In this document: piece after piece, positions 17,159-25,773 of the stretch
Position numbering within the stretch: the stretch's first letter is position 1
How the letters are laid out: the number at the start of each line of letters is the position of its first letter
Source of the DNA: Verrucomicrobiota bacterium
GTDB lineage: Bacteria > Verrucomicrobiota > Verrucomicrobiia > Limisphaerales > J093
Length of the DNA stretch: 64,000 nt
NCBI GenBank assembly: GCA_029556615.1
Contig: JAKQDD010000113.1
Span: 62,001 to 126,000, forward strand
Reading direction: 5' to 3'
The notes under the pieces: generated by a model
What the model saw: the letters and a program-made list of their open reading frames with translations, nothing else
What the model was told of the DNA's origin: nothing
Databases searched by the model: none
Made by a program: the position numbers and the translations under genes

Positions 17159-18003
17159 CCTCCCCCCACGCCGATAATATCTACCTGCCCCAAACGGCCG
17201 TCCTCGACCGCGTCGTCGAGGATATCCCCGAGGTCCGGACGTTCTACTGGCACTTCGAAGAGCCCAGCCTGCAAACCGCGTTCCGCCGGTTCCGCCCCGG
17301 GCAGTTCGCCCAGGTGTCGGTGTTCGGCGCCGGCGAGTTCCCCGCTTCACTCCCCCCCAGCCCGACCGAACCCGAGACCTTCTTCACCATCCGCTCCGTC
17401 GGCACCTGCACCGCCGCCCTCCACCACCTGCAGCCCGGCCAGCGCTTCGCCGTCCGCGGCCCCTACGGCAACGGCTTCCCCATGGACGCCTACCGCGGCA
17501 AAAACCTCGTCTTCGTCGCCGGCGGCATCGGCCTCATTCCCCTCCGGTCCTGCATCGTCTATGCCCTCGCCCACCGGGCCGATTACGGCCGGATCCAAGT
17601 CTTCTACGGCGCCAAGACCCCGGGGGAACTCATGTACCTCCCCAACCTCCGGGAGTGGGAAAACTCCGCCGGCATCGAATGCTACCTGACCGTGGACCGC
17701 GCCGCCCCGGGCTGGACCGGGCACATCGGCGTCGTCGGCAGCCTCTTCCGCAAGCCGGGCGTCGAAGTGCCCGTGGACAATACCATCGCGTTCGTCTGCG
17801 GCCCGCCCATCATGTTCCGGTTCGTCATCAAAGATCTCCTGGGCATGAACCTCCCCGCCCATTGCATCGTCTCGACTCTCGAGCGCTACATGAAATGCGG
17901 CGTTGGCAAGTGCGGCCACTGCTGCATCGGCGTCGCCTACGTCTGCGTCGACGGCCCCGTCTTCACCTACGAGCAGATCCGCCGTCTCGGCGAGGATATC
18001 TGA
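17155..18003 (+). CDS. FAD/NAD(P)-binding [2Fe-2S] subunit (sulfhydrogenase gamma / AsrB-like)
   Basis: A 282-residue ferredoxin-NADP reductase-type protein. The FAD domain comes first (RPGQFAQVSVFGAGE, then TIRSVGT), followed by an NAD(P)-binding domain (VFVAGGIGLIPLRS, later FVCGPPIMFR). A C-terminal [2Fe-2S] motif CGVGKCGHC with a later Cys closes the protein. This is the HydG gamma-subunit layout, so the complex probably exchanges electrons with NADH or NADPH as well as with hydrogen. It overlaps the beta-like gene by 4 bp and is followed after 4 bp by the maturation protease. Confidence 0.85.
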   Translation: MTSPHADNIYLPQTAVLDRVVEDIPEVRTFYWHFEEPSLQTAFRRFRPGQFAQVSVFGAGEFPASLPPSPTEPETFFTIRSVGTCTAALHHLQPGQRFAVRGPYGNGFPMDAYRGKNLVFVAGGIGLIPLRSCIVYALAHRADYGRIQVFYGAKTPGELMYLPNLREWENSAGIECYLTVDRAAPGWTGHIGVVGSLFRKPGVEVPVDNTIAFVCGPPIMFRFVIKDLLGMNLPAHCIVSTLERYMKCGVGKCGHCCIGVAYVCVDGPVFTYEQIRRLGEDI

Positions 18004-18007
18004 TCCC

Positions 18008-18613
18008 ATGGACGACTTCCGACAACGGCTGGTCCAGACCCTCCACGGCTCGCTCTGCCTCGTCGGCCTCGGCGCCCCCGACCGCGGGGATGACGCCTTC
18101 GGACTCCGGTTGCTCGAAACTCTCGCCACCAACGCCGCCACCAACGCCGCCACCAACGCCCCTCCGCATCGCCCCGTCGCGCGAACGCTCGTCGCCGGCC
18201 TCGACCCCGAACGCCACCTCGGAGCCCTGACCGCCGCCGCCCTGGATCACGTCCTGTTCGTCGATGCCGTCGACTTCGCCGCGGACCCGGGCTCGATCGT
18301 GCTGCTCGACAGCGCCGGCCTCGACCACCGCTACCCGCAAGTCTCGACCCATAAGCTCAGCCTCAGCCTCATCGCCCGCTGCCTCGCCGGCAACGGCCGC
18401 ACCCGCACCTGGCTCCTGGGCGCCCAACCCGAGTCCGTCCGACCCGGCACAAGCCTCACCGTCACGCTCGAAACCACTTGCGCCGCGCTCGCGGGAGTCC
18501 TCAGAACTCTCTGGTCCTTCGAGCCGTGGAACCATGCCCCGCTTCCAGCGTCCTGCACAACGCCGCTGATTCACACGCTCGACCAGTCCATTCGCCAGGA
18601 GGCCCCATGCTGA
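18008..18613 (+). CDS. [NiFe] hydrogenase maturation endopeptidase (HycI/HybD family)
   Basis: A 201-residue protease that removes the C-terminal tail of the hydrogenase large subunit once nickel is inserted. The N-terminal motif GLGAPDRGDDAFGL holds the nickel-sensing Asp, and FVDAVDF holds the second one. It has an insertion of three 12-bp tandem repeats (18126-18161, coding Thr-Asn-Ala-Ala units) that lengthens a loop. The start at 18008 follows the gamma-like stop by 4 bp, and the end overlaps the antiporter start. Its presence fits the 28-residue tail on the large subunit encoded downstream. Confidence 0.85.
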   Translation: MDDFRQRLVQTLHGSLCLVGLGAPDRGDDAFGLRLLETLATNAATNAATNAPPHRPVARTLVAGLDPERHLGALTAAALDHVLFVDAVDFAADPGSIVLLDSAGLDHRYPQVSTHKLSLSLIARCLAGNGRTRTWLLGAQPESVRPGTSLTVTLETTCAALAGVLRTLWSFEPWNHAPLPASCTTPLIHTLDQSIRQEAPC

Positions 18614-20526
18614 CCCCGGAACAAGCCGTCCTCGGCGCCGTGCTCGGCTGTGTCGCAGGCGCGCCTCTCACCCTGCTCTGCCCCCGCCGCAAGACCGCCG
18701 CCGGGGTCATCGCCCTCGCTGTCACCGCCGCCTCCGCCGCCCTGGTCGTGTGGGCCGCCATCCGGGTCCTCACCCTGGGCCCGGTTGCGCCCGCCCAGTT
18801 CCTGACCCTGCCCAAGCTCGGGTTTGCGCTCCGGCTCTACGTGGACGGCTTGACTGCCATCTTCCTGCTGCTGGCGGCCATCATCGCCCTCCCCGCCGCG
18901 CTCTATTCCATCGCCTACCTGCGTCACTACGAACACCAAAACGCCGGACGGTACTACCCTTTCTTCCTCCTCTTCCTCGCCGCCATGTACGGGCTCGTCA
19001 GCACCACCGACATGATGTGGTTCTTCTTCGTGTTCTGGCAGCTCATGACACTCCCCGGATACGCCCTCATCCGGTACGAACGCGAGAAGCCCGAGAACCG
19101 GCGCGCCGCTAACAAATACCTGCTGATGATGCAAATCGCCTGCGCGGCCACCATGATCGGGGCGGAGCTCCTGGCCGTCACCGGGGCCGTCGCCGCCGGC
19201 TCGCCCGAGCTCAAGTACGACTTCGACACCGTCAGCCATCACTTGCCAACGCTCCTCCGCACGCAGCCGGTCCTCACCGCCGTCGCGTTCGGCCTCTTCC
19301 TCCTCGGCTTCGGTATCAAGATGGGCATGTGGCCCTTCGGCCAGATCTGGCTCCCGGATGCCCATCCCGCCGCGCCCTCCCCGGTCAGCGCCCTGCTCTC
19401 CGGCGTCATGATCAAGACCGGCGTCTACGGCCTGCTGCGCTACTTCCTCTGGCTGGTACCCGCACCCGCCCTGCCGGACTACCCGCTCGCGCTGTGGGGA
19501 GGCGCGATCGCGATTCTCGGCACCATCACGCTCCTGACCGGAACCGTCCAGGCGCTGCGGCAGGAACAGACCAAGCGCCTCCTCGCCTTTCACAGCATCG
19601 GCCAGATCGGTTACATCCTCCTCGGCATCGGTACCGGCATGGTTCTCCTGCCGTCGACACGGCCGGCCGCTTCAACCCTCGCCGCGCTCGGCATCACCGC
19701 CGCCTTGTTCCACGTCCTTAATCACGGGGCGTTCAAGGCTCTGCTCTTCCTCAACGCCGGCTCGATCCTCGCCGCCACCGGAACCCAGGACCTCAATCGC
19801 ACCGGCGGCCTCCTCAAGTACATGCCCATCACCGGCATCACCGCCATCGTGGCCGCCTTCTCGATTGCCGGCGTGCCGCTCTTTAACGGCTTCGCCAGCA
19901 AATGGAGCCTCTACGCTGCCGCCGTCCAGGGAACGCCGGATGCCTGGTTCCTGGCCCTCTGCGCTCTGCTCGCCCTGTTCACCAGCGCGGTCACGCTCGC
20001 GTCCTTCATCAAGTTCTACGGAGCGGCCTTTCTCGGACGCACCTCCGCCTGGGTCGACCAGGCCAGCGCCCGCCAACCGCGCCTCGAAGTCCCAGGGTCC
20101 CTCCAAGCACCCCAAATCGGTCTCGCCTTGCTCTGCGTCGGACTCGGCGTCGCCCCCGGCATCGCCTTCCACCTGCTCCGGCACGCTCTCGAAGCCAGCC
20201 GGCAAGGACTGGGCACCCTCTTCGCCGATGCCGTCCCCGTCCAGGCCCAATCCCTGGGCGGCATCCAGAGCGCTGTGGCCGGAGCCGTCTTTGCCCCGAT
20301 CCTCCTCGCAGGATTGCTCCTGCTTCTCCTCCTCGCGGCGCATGCCGTCTCCCGCCTCGGTTCCGCCCCGCGCCGGACGACCGTCCCCTGGCTCTGCGGC
20401 TACGCCACCCCGCATGAAGACAACCGGTACACGGCCCATGGATTCTATGGCGCCCTCAAGCGCCTGATCCCTGGGCGCTCCCAACCGCCCAGGCCGTCGC
20501 CGGACCACCCCCACGCGAGCCCATGA
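18607..20526 (+). CDS. Hydrogenase membrane subunit, Mrp/NuoL-type antiporter (HycC/HyfB-like)
   Basis: A 639-residue polytopic protein of the complex I antiporter family, expected to conduct protons (or sodium) in the membrane arm of the hydrogenase. The central signature is complete: IKMGMWPFGQIWLPDAHPAA, PSPVSALLSGVMIKTGVYGL and LAFHSIGQIGYILLG, with the conserved lysines in the membrane. About 14 hydrophobic segments are visible. The chosen start gives MLTPEQAVLG and overlaps the protease stop; the end overlaps the large-subunit start as ATGA. Only one large antiporter subunit is present, which resembles formate-hydrogenlyase-1-like complexes more than those with several antiporters. Confidence 0.85.
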   Translation: MLTPEQAVLGAVLGCVAGAPLTLLCPRRKTAAGVIALAVTAASAALVVWAAIRVLTLGPVAPAQFLTLPKLGFALRLYVDGLTAIFLLLAAIIALPAALYSIAYLRHYEHQNAGRYYPFFLLFLAAMYGLVSTTDMMWFFFVFWQLMTLPGYALIRYEREKPENRRAANKYLLMMQIACAATMIGAELLAVTGAVAAGSPELKYDFDTVSHHLPTLLRTQPVLTAVAFGLFLLGFGIKMGMWPFGQIWLPDAHPAAPSPVSALLSGVMIKTGVYGLLRYFLWLVPAPALPDYPLALWGGAIAILGTITLLTGTVQALRQEQTKRLLAFHSIGQIGYILLGIGTGMVLLPSTRPAASTLAALGITAALFHVLNHGAFKALLFLNAGSILAATGTQDLNRTGGLLKYMPITGITAIVAAFSIAGVPLFNGFASKWSLYAAAVQGTPDAWFLALCALLALFTSAVTLASFIKFYGAAFLGRTSAWVDQASARQPRLEVPGSLQAPQIGLALLCVGLGVAPGIAFHLLRHALEASRQGLGTLFADAVPVQAQSLGGIQSAVAGAVFAPILLAGLLLLLLLAAHAVSRLGSAPRRTTVPWLCGYATPHEDNRYTAHGFYGALKRLIPGRSQPPRPSPDHPHASP

Positions 20527-22199
20527 TCGCTCGAGAAACATTGAACGCCCTCAAGACTCGCTTCGGACCCGCCCTCATCCGGGCGGATCTGCCGGCGGAC
20601 AATCGCCTTTTTGTCTGGGTCCTGCCCGAGGTCGTGCGCGACCTGAGCCGATACGTGTTCCGCGACCTCGACGCCCGCTACGTGATCAGCATCGGCGCTG
20701 ACGACCGCCCTTTCTCAGGCAATTACCTCGTCGCCCACAACTTCGCCTTCGACCGCGACCATCTCCTGGCGAGCCTCCTCGTTCATCTGCCGCCGGATGC
20801 CCCCCGCATCGACAGCATCACCGACGTCGTCCCCGCCGCCAATTGGGCCGAACGCGAGATCCGCGATCTCCTGGGCATCGAGCCGGTCGGCCATGTCCAG
20901 CCCAAACGCCTCGTGCTCCCCGATGGCTGGCCCGACGACGTCCATCCCCTCCGCAAGGACGTCCCCTGGAACATCGCTCCCGCCGGATTCGATCCCTCCC
21001 GCGATTACCCCTTCGACCCGCCCCCGCCCGGCTGCACCGTCGTCCCCTTCGGCCCCTTCCACCCAACGCTCGATGAACCGGCTCATTTCCGGCTCTTCGT
21101 CGAGGGCGAAGTGGTCCGCGGCTGCGAGTACCGAGGGTTCATGGTCCACCGCGGCATCGAAAAGCTCGCGGAATCCGTCCTCACCTACAACGAGGTCCCC
21201 ATGGCCGCCGAACGCATCTGCGGCATCTGCGGCTGTGTCCATAATGTCGCCTACGCCCAGGCCGTCGAAAGCGCCGCCGCCATCCAGGCCCCCCCGCGCG
21301 CCGAGTACATCCGCACCATCATGCTCGAAATCGAGCGCCTCCACAGCCACCTCCTCTGGGTCGGACTCGCCTGTCATATCGTCGGATTCGACACGCTCTT
21401 CATGCAGAGCTTCCGCATCCGGGAGCCCGTCATGTGGATCGCGGAAAAAATCAGCGGCAACCGGAAGACCTACGCCCTCTGCGTGATCGGCGGCGTGCGC
21501 TGGGACCTGACTCCCGATCTGCAAAGCGAGCTCCGTCAGGTCCTCGACCGCCTCGAGTCCGAATGGCAGACGGCCGTGGCCGCCATCCGCAACGACCGCA
21601 ATCTCCAGCGACGTACCCGCGATGTCGGCGTCACCCCGCCCGCCCTCGTCAAAGACGCCGCCCTGATCGGCCCCGTCGCCCGCGCCGCCGGCGTCGATAT
21701 CGATTGCCGGCGCGACCATCCCTACGCCGCCTACGACCGCGTCGCGTTCGATGTCGTCACCCACCAGGGCGGCGACGTCTGGGGCCGCGTCGTCGTCCGC
21801 ATGCTCGAAGTCTTCGAGTCCATCCGCATCATCCGCCAGTGCCTCGATAAGATGGAGCCCGGACCCATCCAGTTGTCGATCACCGACGACCTGCCCGCCG
21901 GACGCCTCGGCCTCTCCTCCGTCGAAGCGCCCCGGGGCGAGAGCCATCACTTCGTCGTCACCGGCGAGAACCAGCGCCCCCGCCGATGGCGCGTCCGCGC
22001 CCCCACCTACCAGAACCTGCAGGCCATCCCCGCCATGATCCGCGACCAGCAGCTCGCCGACATGACCATCGCCCTCGGCAGCATCGACCCGTGCTTCTCC
22101 TGCACTGATCGCATGGAAACCATCGACATCCGCTCCGGCACCGCCCGGACCTGGACCCAGGCCGAGCTCCTCGCCCAGACACGCGCCCGACCCGAATGA
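20523..22199 (+). CDS. Group 4 [NiFe] hydrogenase large subunit, NuoC-NuoD fusion (HycE-like)
   Basis: A 558-residue catalytic subunit. Residues 1-170 match the 30-kDa NuoC-like domain (NWAEREIRDLLGIEPVGH), and the rest is the NuoD-like hydrogenase domain. Both nickel-binding motifs are intact: RICGIC with C233/C236 and DPCFSC with C524/C527. This proves a hydrogenase and not a complex I subunit. A 28-residue tail follows R530, the position at which HycE is cleaved by HycI, and a matching protease gene lies in the operon. It produces or consumes hydrogen on the cytoplasmic face of the membrane. Start and stop overlap the flanking genes by 4 bp each. Confidence 0.93.
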   Translation: MIARETLNALKTRFGPALIRADLPADNRLFVWVLPEVVRDLSRYVFRDLDARYVISIGADDRPFSGNYLVAHNFAFDRDHLLASLLVHLPPDAPRIDSITDVVPAANWAEREIRDLLGIEPVGHVQPKRLVLPDGWPDDVHPLRKDVPWNIAPAGFDPSRDYPFDPPPPGCTVVPFGPFHPTLDEPAHFRLFVEGEVVRGCEYRGFMVHRGIEKLAESVLTYNEVPMAAERICGICGCVHNVAYAQAVESAAAIQAPPRAEYIRTIMLEIERLHSHLLWVGLACHIVGFDTLFMQSFRIREPVMWIAEKISGNRKTYALCVIGGVRWDLTPDLQSELRQVLDRLESEWQTAVAAIRNDRNLQRRTRDVGVTPPALVKDAALIGPVARAAGVDIDCRRDHPYAAYDRVAFDVVTHQGGDVWGRVVVRMLEVFESIRIIRQCLDKMEPGPIQLSITDDLPAGRLGLSSVEAPRGESHHFVVTGENQRPRRWRVRAPTYQNLQAIPAMIRDQQLADMTIALGSIDPCFSCTDRMETIDIRSGTARTWTQAELLAQTRARPE

Positions 22200-23116
22200 A
22201 CCTGCTCTGGACCATCCTGGGCTCCGCGCTCAACGTCGCCGCGGTCGTGCTGCTGGCGCCGCTCGCGGAAGGCGTGCTCCGCAAGATCACCGCCCGCATC
22301 CAATCCCGCCAGGGCCCCCCCCTGCTCCAACCCTATTACGACCTCCTCAAACTGCTGGGTAAGGAAGACCTCGAGTCCGGCGAATGCCCCCGCGTCCAGC
22401 GCTTCGCCGCCTGCCTCGCACCCACCGCCATCCTCGCCGTCGCCACTTTCCTCCCCATGGGCTTCGCAGCCCCCATGCACGCCCATGGCGACGTCATCCT
22501 TCTCGTCTATCTGCTCACGTTGGTCGGCATCAGCACGCTCCTCGCCGGCCTCGCCGCCGGCTCCGCCTACTCCCTCCTCGGCATCAGCCGGGAAATGATG
22601 ACGATGATCACCCTCGAACCGCTGTTCGCCGTGGCCCTCATCGCCGGCGCGGTGCATACCCGGTCTTTCCATCTCGATACCGTCCTCCACGGCTCCGTCT
22701 ACGCAACCCCGGGCGTCCCCTGGTCCGGCTTCCTCCTCCTCGGCGTCTTCCTGCTCGCCCTGCCCGCCTTCGTCCAGCGCGTGCCCTTCGATGTCGCCGA
22801 AGCCGAAACCGAGATCATGGAGGGCGCCCTCATGGAATACTCGGGCCCCAAACTGGCCCTCATCAAGTTCGCCCAGATGGCCAAGCTCGTCACCTACTGC
22901 GGCCTCTTCGTGGCCCTGTTCGCCCCCTGGGGCTCCCACCTCGTCTTCCCTGTCGGCTGGCTCGTGTTCTGGTTGAAGGTGTTCCTGCTCGTGCTCCTCG
23001 TCACCTTCGTCGCCGCCACCCACGCCCGCTACCGTGTCGACCAGGCGATCCGCTACTTCGCCCTGCTCCTCGGCGCCGCCTGCGTCGCGCTCGTCCTCGC
23101 CAGCCTCGGCCATTAA
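22196..23116 (+). CDS. Hydrogenase membrane anchor subunit (HycD/HyfC, NuoH-like)
   Basis: A 306-residue polytopic subunit linking the catalytic part to the antiporter. The NuoH-family loop is clear: RIQSRQGPPLLQPYYDLLKL near the N-terminus and RVPFDVAEAETEIMEG in the middle, with its conserved acidic residues at the quinone/proton entry region. Eight or so membrane segments are visible. The ATG overlaps the large-subunit stop. It completes the membrane arm with the antiporter subunit. Confidence 0.9.
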   Translation: MNLLWTILGSALNVAAVVLLAPLAEGVLRKITARIQSRQGPPLLQPYYDLLKLLGKEDLESGECPRVQRFAACLAPTAILAVATFLPMGFAAPMHAHGDVILLVYLLTLVGISTLLAGLAAGSAYSLLGISREMMTMITLEPLFAVALIAGAVHTRSFHLDTVLHGSVYATPGVPWSGFLLLGVFLLALPAFVQRVPFDVAEAETEIMEGALMEYSGPKLALIKFAQMAKLVTYCGLFVALFAPWGSHLVFPVGWLVFWLKVFLLVLLVTFVAATHARYRVDQAIRYFALLLGAACVALVLASLGH

Positions 23117-23176
23117 ACCCCACGCCATGACACCTTCCCCACAAACCCCGCCCCAACCCTGAACCAGGAGCCCCGC

Positions 23177-23701
23177 ATGTCCGTCCTTAGCAAATGCCGC
23201 GAAGCCCTCCTCTGCCTGCGAGCCGGACGAGTCACGCTCCCCTACCCCGCCCAGCCCAGACCCACCCCCCCGCGGTTCCGGGGACGCCCCATCTTTAACG
23301 CCGCCAAGTGCATCGGCTGCGCCGGCTGCGCCAATAACTGCCCCGCCCGCGAAATCCTCGTCGTCGATCTCTGCCAGGAAATCCGCGTCATCCAGTACCT
23401 CGGCCGACGCTGCACCTTCTGCGGCCGCTGCGCGGAGGTCTGCCCGGAGAAGGCCATCACCATGAGCCGCGACTTCGAGACCGCCACACCCCAGATCCGC
23501 GATCTCCGACAGCGACTCGACCTCTTCATGAGCACCTGCCAGCGCTGCGGCCGCTGCTTCCAGGCGCCTTCCCCCCTCGAACAGCTCAAACTCAAGGGAT
23601 ACCGCTTCGATGACGTCGAACACGAACGCTGGATCTTCCGATCCAAGGCCTTCCTCGACTCGGACGCCACCGTCGATGATATCCCCATCGAGCTGGATTG
23701 A
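23177..23701 (+). CDS. Hydrogenase ferredoxin-like subunit (HycF/HyfH, NuoI-like)
   Basis: A 174-residue protein with two [4Fe-4S] motifs, CIGCAGCANNCPA and CTFCGRCAEVCPE, that passes electrons between the FdhF-like/beta-gamma arm and the hydrogenase small subunit. An extra Cys group, CQRCGRC, follows about 40 residues later and lacks the fourth Cys; it may hold a structural metal. A 60-bp gap separates it from the previous gene, the largest inside the hydrogenase operon. AACCAGGAG lies at ribosome-binding distance from the ATG. Confidence 0.88.
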   Translation: MSVLSKCREALLCLRAGRVTLPYPAQPRPTPPRFRGRPIFNAAKCIGCAGCANNCPAREILVVDLCQEIRVIQYLGRRCTFCGRCAEVCPEKAITMSRDFETATPQIRDLRQRLDLFMSTCQRCGRCFQAPSPLEQLKLKGYRFDDVEHERWIFRSKAFLDSDATVDDIPIELD

Positions 23702-23719
23702 ACCGCCAGCTCCCCCGCC

Positions 23720-24256
23720 ATGCTGAAAAATCTCTGCCAGAAAATGTTCGGCCGCTCGCTCTGGGTCTACCACGCCAATAGCGGCGGCTGCAACGGCTGC
23801 GATATCGAGGTCCTTAACGTCCTCACACCTTACTACGACGCCGAACGCTTCGGCATCCGCCTCGTCGGCTCCCCGCGGCACGCCGACGTCATGCTCTGCC
23901 AGGGGCCCGCCCTCCGCGCCACCAGCCCCGCCCTCCGTCGAGCCTACGACGCCATGCCCGCCCCCAAACTCGTCTTCGCCATCGGCTCGTGCGCCTGCGG
24001 CGGCGGCATCTGGTACGATACCTACGCCGTGCTCGGCCCGGTCGAAATGGTCGTTCCCGTCAACTTCTACATCCCCGGTTGCCCGCCGCGACCCGAGGCC
24101 ATCCTCTACGGCGTCGCCGTCGCCGTCGGCCTCGTCGACCGTAAAGTCGCCCCCGTCCAGTTCAAACAGGTCGAGTTCCCCATCCCCCAATACCACCCCG
24201 CAGACCTCCGCGGCGACGGCGAACTCGTCGTCTACGAGAAGGCCGAACGCGTATGA
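23720..24256 (+). CDS. Hydrogenase small subunit (HycG/HyfI, NuoB-like)
   Basis: A 178-residue subunit carrying the proximal [4Fe-4S] cluster next to the NiFe site. Cluster ligands are in GGCNGCD, in GSCACGGG and in PGCPPRPEAI, the pattern of group 4 hydrogenases and complex I NuoB. It is the last recognised structural subunit of the complex. Its end overlaps the next gene, a sugar-isomerase-like protein, as ATGA, so the two are co-translated although no functional link is obvious. Confidence 0.92.
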   Translation: MLKNLCQKMFGRSLWVYHANSGGCNGCDIEVLNVLTPYYDAERFGIRLVGSPRHADVMLCQGPALRATSPALRRAYDAMPAPKLVFAIGSCACGGGIWYDTYAVLGPVEMVVPVNFYIPGCPPRPEAILYGVAVAVGLVDRKVAPVQFKQVEFPIPQYHPADLRGDGELVVYEKAERV

Positions 24257-25092
24257 AATTCGCCATCTGCAACGAGATCTTCCGCGGCTGGGATCTGCCC
24301 CGCACCATGGCCTTCGCCGCACAAACCGGCTACGACGCCCTCGAGATCGCCCCCTTCACCCTCACGAAAGATGTCACCCGGGTCGACCCCGCCCGCCGCG
24401 CCTGGATCCGCCATGAGGCCGACCGCGCCGGCATCGCCGTCTCCGGCATCCATTGGGTCCTCGTCGATACTATCGGCCTTCACCTGACCCACCCCGACCC
24501 AGCCGTCCGCTCCCTGACCCGGGACTACTTCATCGCCCTCGTCGATTTCTGCGCCGATATCGGCGGACACACCATCGTCGTCGGCTCCCCCAAACAGCGC
24601 AGTCTCCTCCCCGAAGTCACGCCCGCGCAGGGCGCCGACTGGGCCCTCGAGGTCTTTCGCGATGCCGTGCGCCGCGCCGAAGACCGGGACGTCACCCTCT
24701 GCGTTGAACCTCTCGCCCCCGAGGAGACCAACTTCCTCAACACCGCCGCCGACGCCATCGCGTTCATCCAGCGCCTCCCCTCCCCTCGCTTCAAGATCAT
24801 CCTCGATGTCAAAGCCATGTGCTCCGAGTCGAAACCCATCCCCGACATCATCCGAAGCTCCTGGCCCCACTTCGCCTACGTCCACGCCAATGACCGGAAC
24901 CTCGAAGGACCCGGCTTCGGCGATGTCGATTTCCGACCCATCGCGGCCGCGCTCCGCGACGTCGGCTACGACGGCACCGTCTCGGTCGAGGTCTTCAAGT
25001 TCGATCCCGGACCCGAAGCCATCGCCCAGCGCAGCCTCGCCTGCCTCCGCGCCGCCTTTGACCGGCCCCAAGGGGTCAGTTCTCACATTTGA
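24253..25092 (+). CDS. Sugar phosphate isomerase/epimerase-like TIM-barrel protein
   Basis: A 279-residue member of the xylose-isomerase-like AP endonuclease 2 superfamily. The barrel strands are recognisable (GYDALEIAPF, TLCVEPLAPEETNF, FAYVHANDRN, GTVSVEVFKF), with metal-ligand candidates Glu in CVEPLAP, Asp in ILDVKAMC, His in YVHANDR and Glu in SVEVFKF. The substrate is not known; relatives act on sugars or cyclitols such as myo-inositol derivatives or hydroxypyruvate. It is translationally coupled to the hydrogenase small subunit. The last few residues (GVSSHI) come from an inverted-repeat element, so the original C-terminus seems to have been replaced. Confidence 0.75.
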   Translation: MKFAICNEIFRGWDLPRTMAFAAQTGYDALEIAPFTLTKDVTRVDPARRAWIRHEADRAGIAVSGIHWVLVDTIGLHLTHPDPAVRSLTRDYFIALVDFCADIGGHTIVVGSPKQRSLLPEVTPAQGADWALEVFRDAVRRAEDRDVTLCVEPLAPEETNFLNTAADAIAFIQRLPSPRFKIILDVKAMCSESKPIPDIIRSSWPHFAYVHANDRNLEGPGFGDVDFRPIAAALRDVGYDGTVSVEVFKFDPGPEAIAQRSLACLRAAFDRPQGVSSHI

Positions 25093-25147
25093 CACTGCGC
25101 CGGAACCGGGCCCCGCGCTGAGTATTAATTGTCAGCACTGACCCCTT
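25070..25147. repeat. REP-like inverted repeat at the end of the hydrogenase operon
   Basis: AAGGGGTCAGT (25070-25080) is the exact reverse complement of ACTGACCCCTT (25137-25147). The type resembles REP elements mobilised by RAYT transposases; none is encoded here. It overlaps the last codons of the isomerase gene and could end the operon transcript. Confidence 0.65.
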
Positions 25148-25311
25148 CGGTGGCGCCACGCTTCCGCCGTTGTGAAATTCGCTGGCTTGATTTGCAGGGA
25201 CGTGCGCACGCCAGACCCGGGTTTTCTCGACCACCCTGTCAGTGATGTGGCTTGGCCCACGCCATCCTGAGGAGCCGATTCTGAGCCTATCGCCCCGTCG
25301 CCGCGGGCTGA

Positions 25312-25605
25312 GTCCACCCACCCGTTCAGAAGTACCGCTTCGAGTTCACCATTCACGGAACCGGTGTCGGGGCGGAGCGAATGCTGACCGACGCCACACG
25401 AATGCCGGACGGCTCGTTCCGCTTCAGCCTTACGGACTCCTCGTCCCCCGGCTTCATGGTCCTGGCCGCCGGGAATCCGACATCGCCTCTCCGGGAGTGG
25501 ACAGAACTGGGCAACATGGTGGAAGTGGCACCCGGCCGGTTCGAATTCACCGATCCGCAAGCCGCAACCGGCCGCCAACGCTTCCATGGCGTTCGCTCCC
25601 ACTGA
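25312..25605 (+). pseudogene. C-terminal remnant of a large verrucomicrobial secreted protein
   Basis: An open stretch of 97 codons with no credible start, ending in a module rich in MVLAAGNPTSPLREWTELG then PGRFEFTDPQA and RFHGVRS. This C-terminal module, with its Trp-Thr-x-Leu-Gly and FTDPQA signature, closes many large exported proteins in this phylum; the 1693-residue protein at 28.4-33.5 kb ends in a more distant version. A stop lies directly upstream in frame, so the rest of the gene is gone. The flanks 25148-25311 and 25606-25773 hold no gene I can recognise and look like eroded DNA. Confidence 0.6.
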
Positions 25606-25773
25606 TCCGGCCCGCCGGACTCCACGATCTAAGGGCCTATGGACGGCGGCCCCTGGGAGACCTGGCTCGAGCCGACCAAGGCGGCCGAGGCCTCGTTCCA
25701 GGGTCAATGCGGTCACTCCTACCCCCTGCTGATCCCTTGCTGCTCCCGAATTGCTTTGTCCTCCAACCTGCCG

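Noticed and set aside
20523-24256. Part of a respiratory complex I (nuo) operon
   Set aside because: The large subunit keeps all nickel-binding Cys, has a cleavable tail and a linked maturation protease, which complex I subunits lack.
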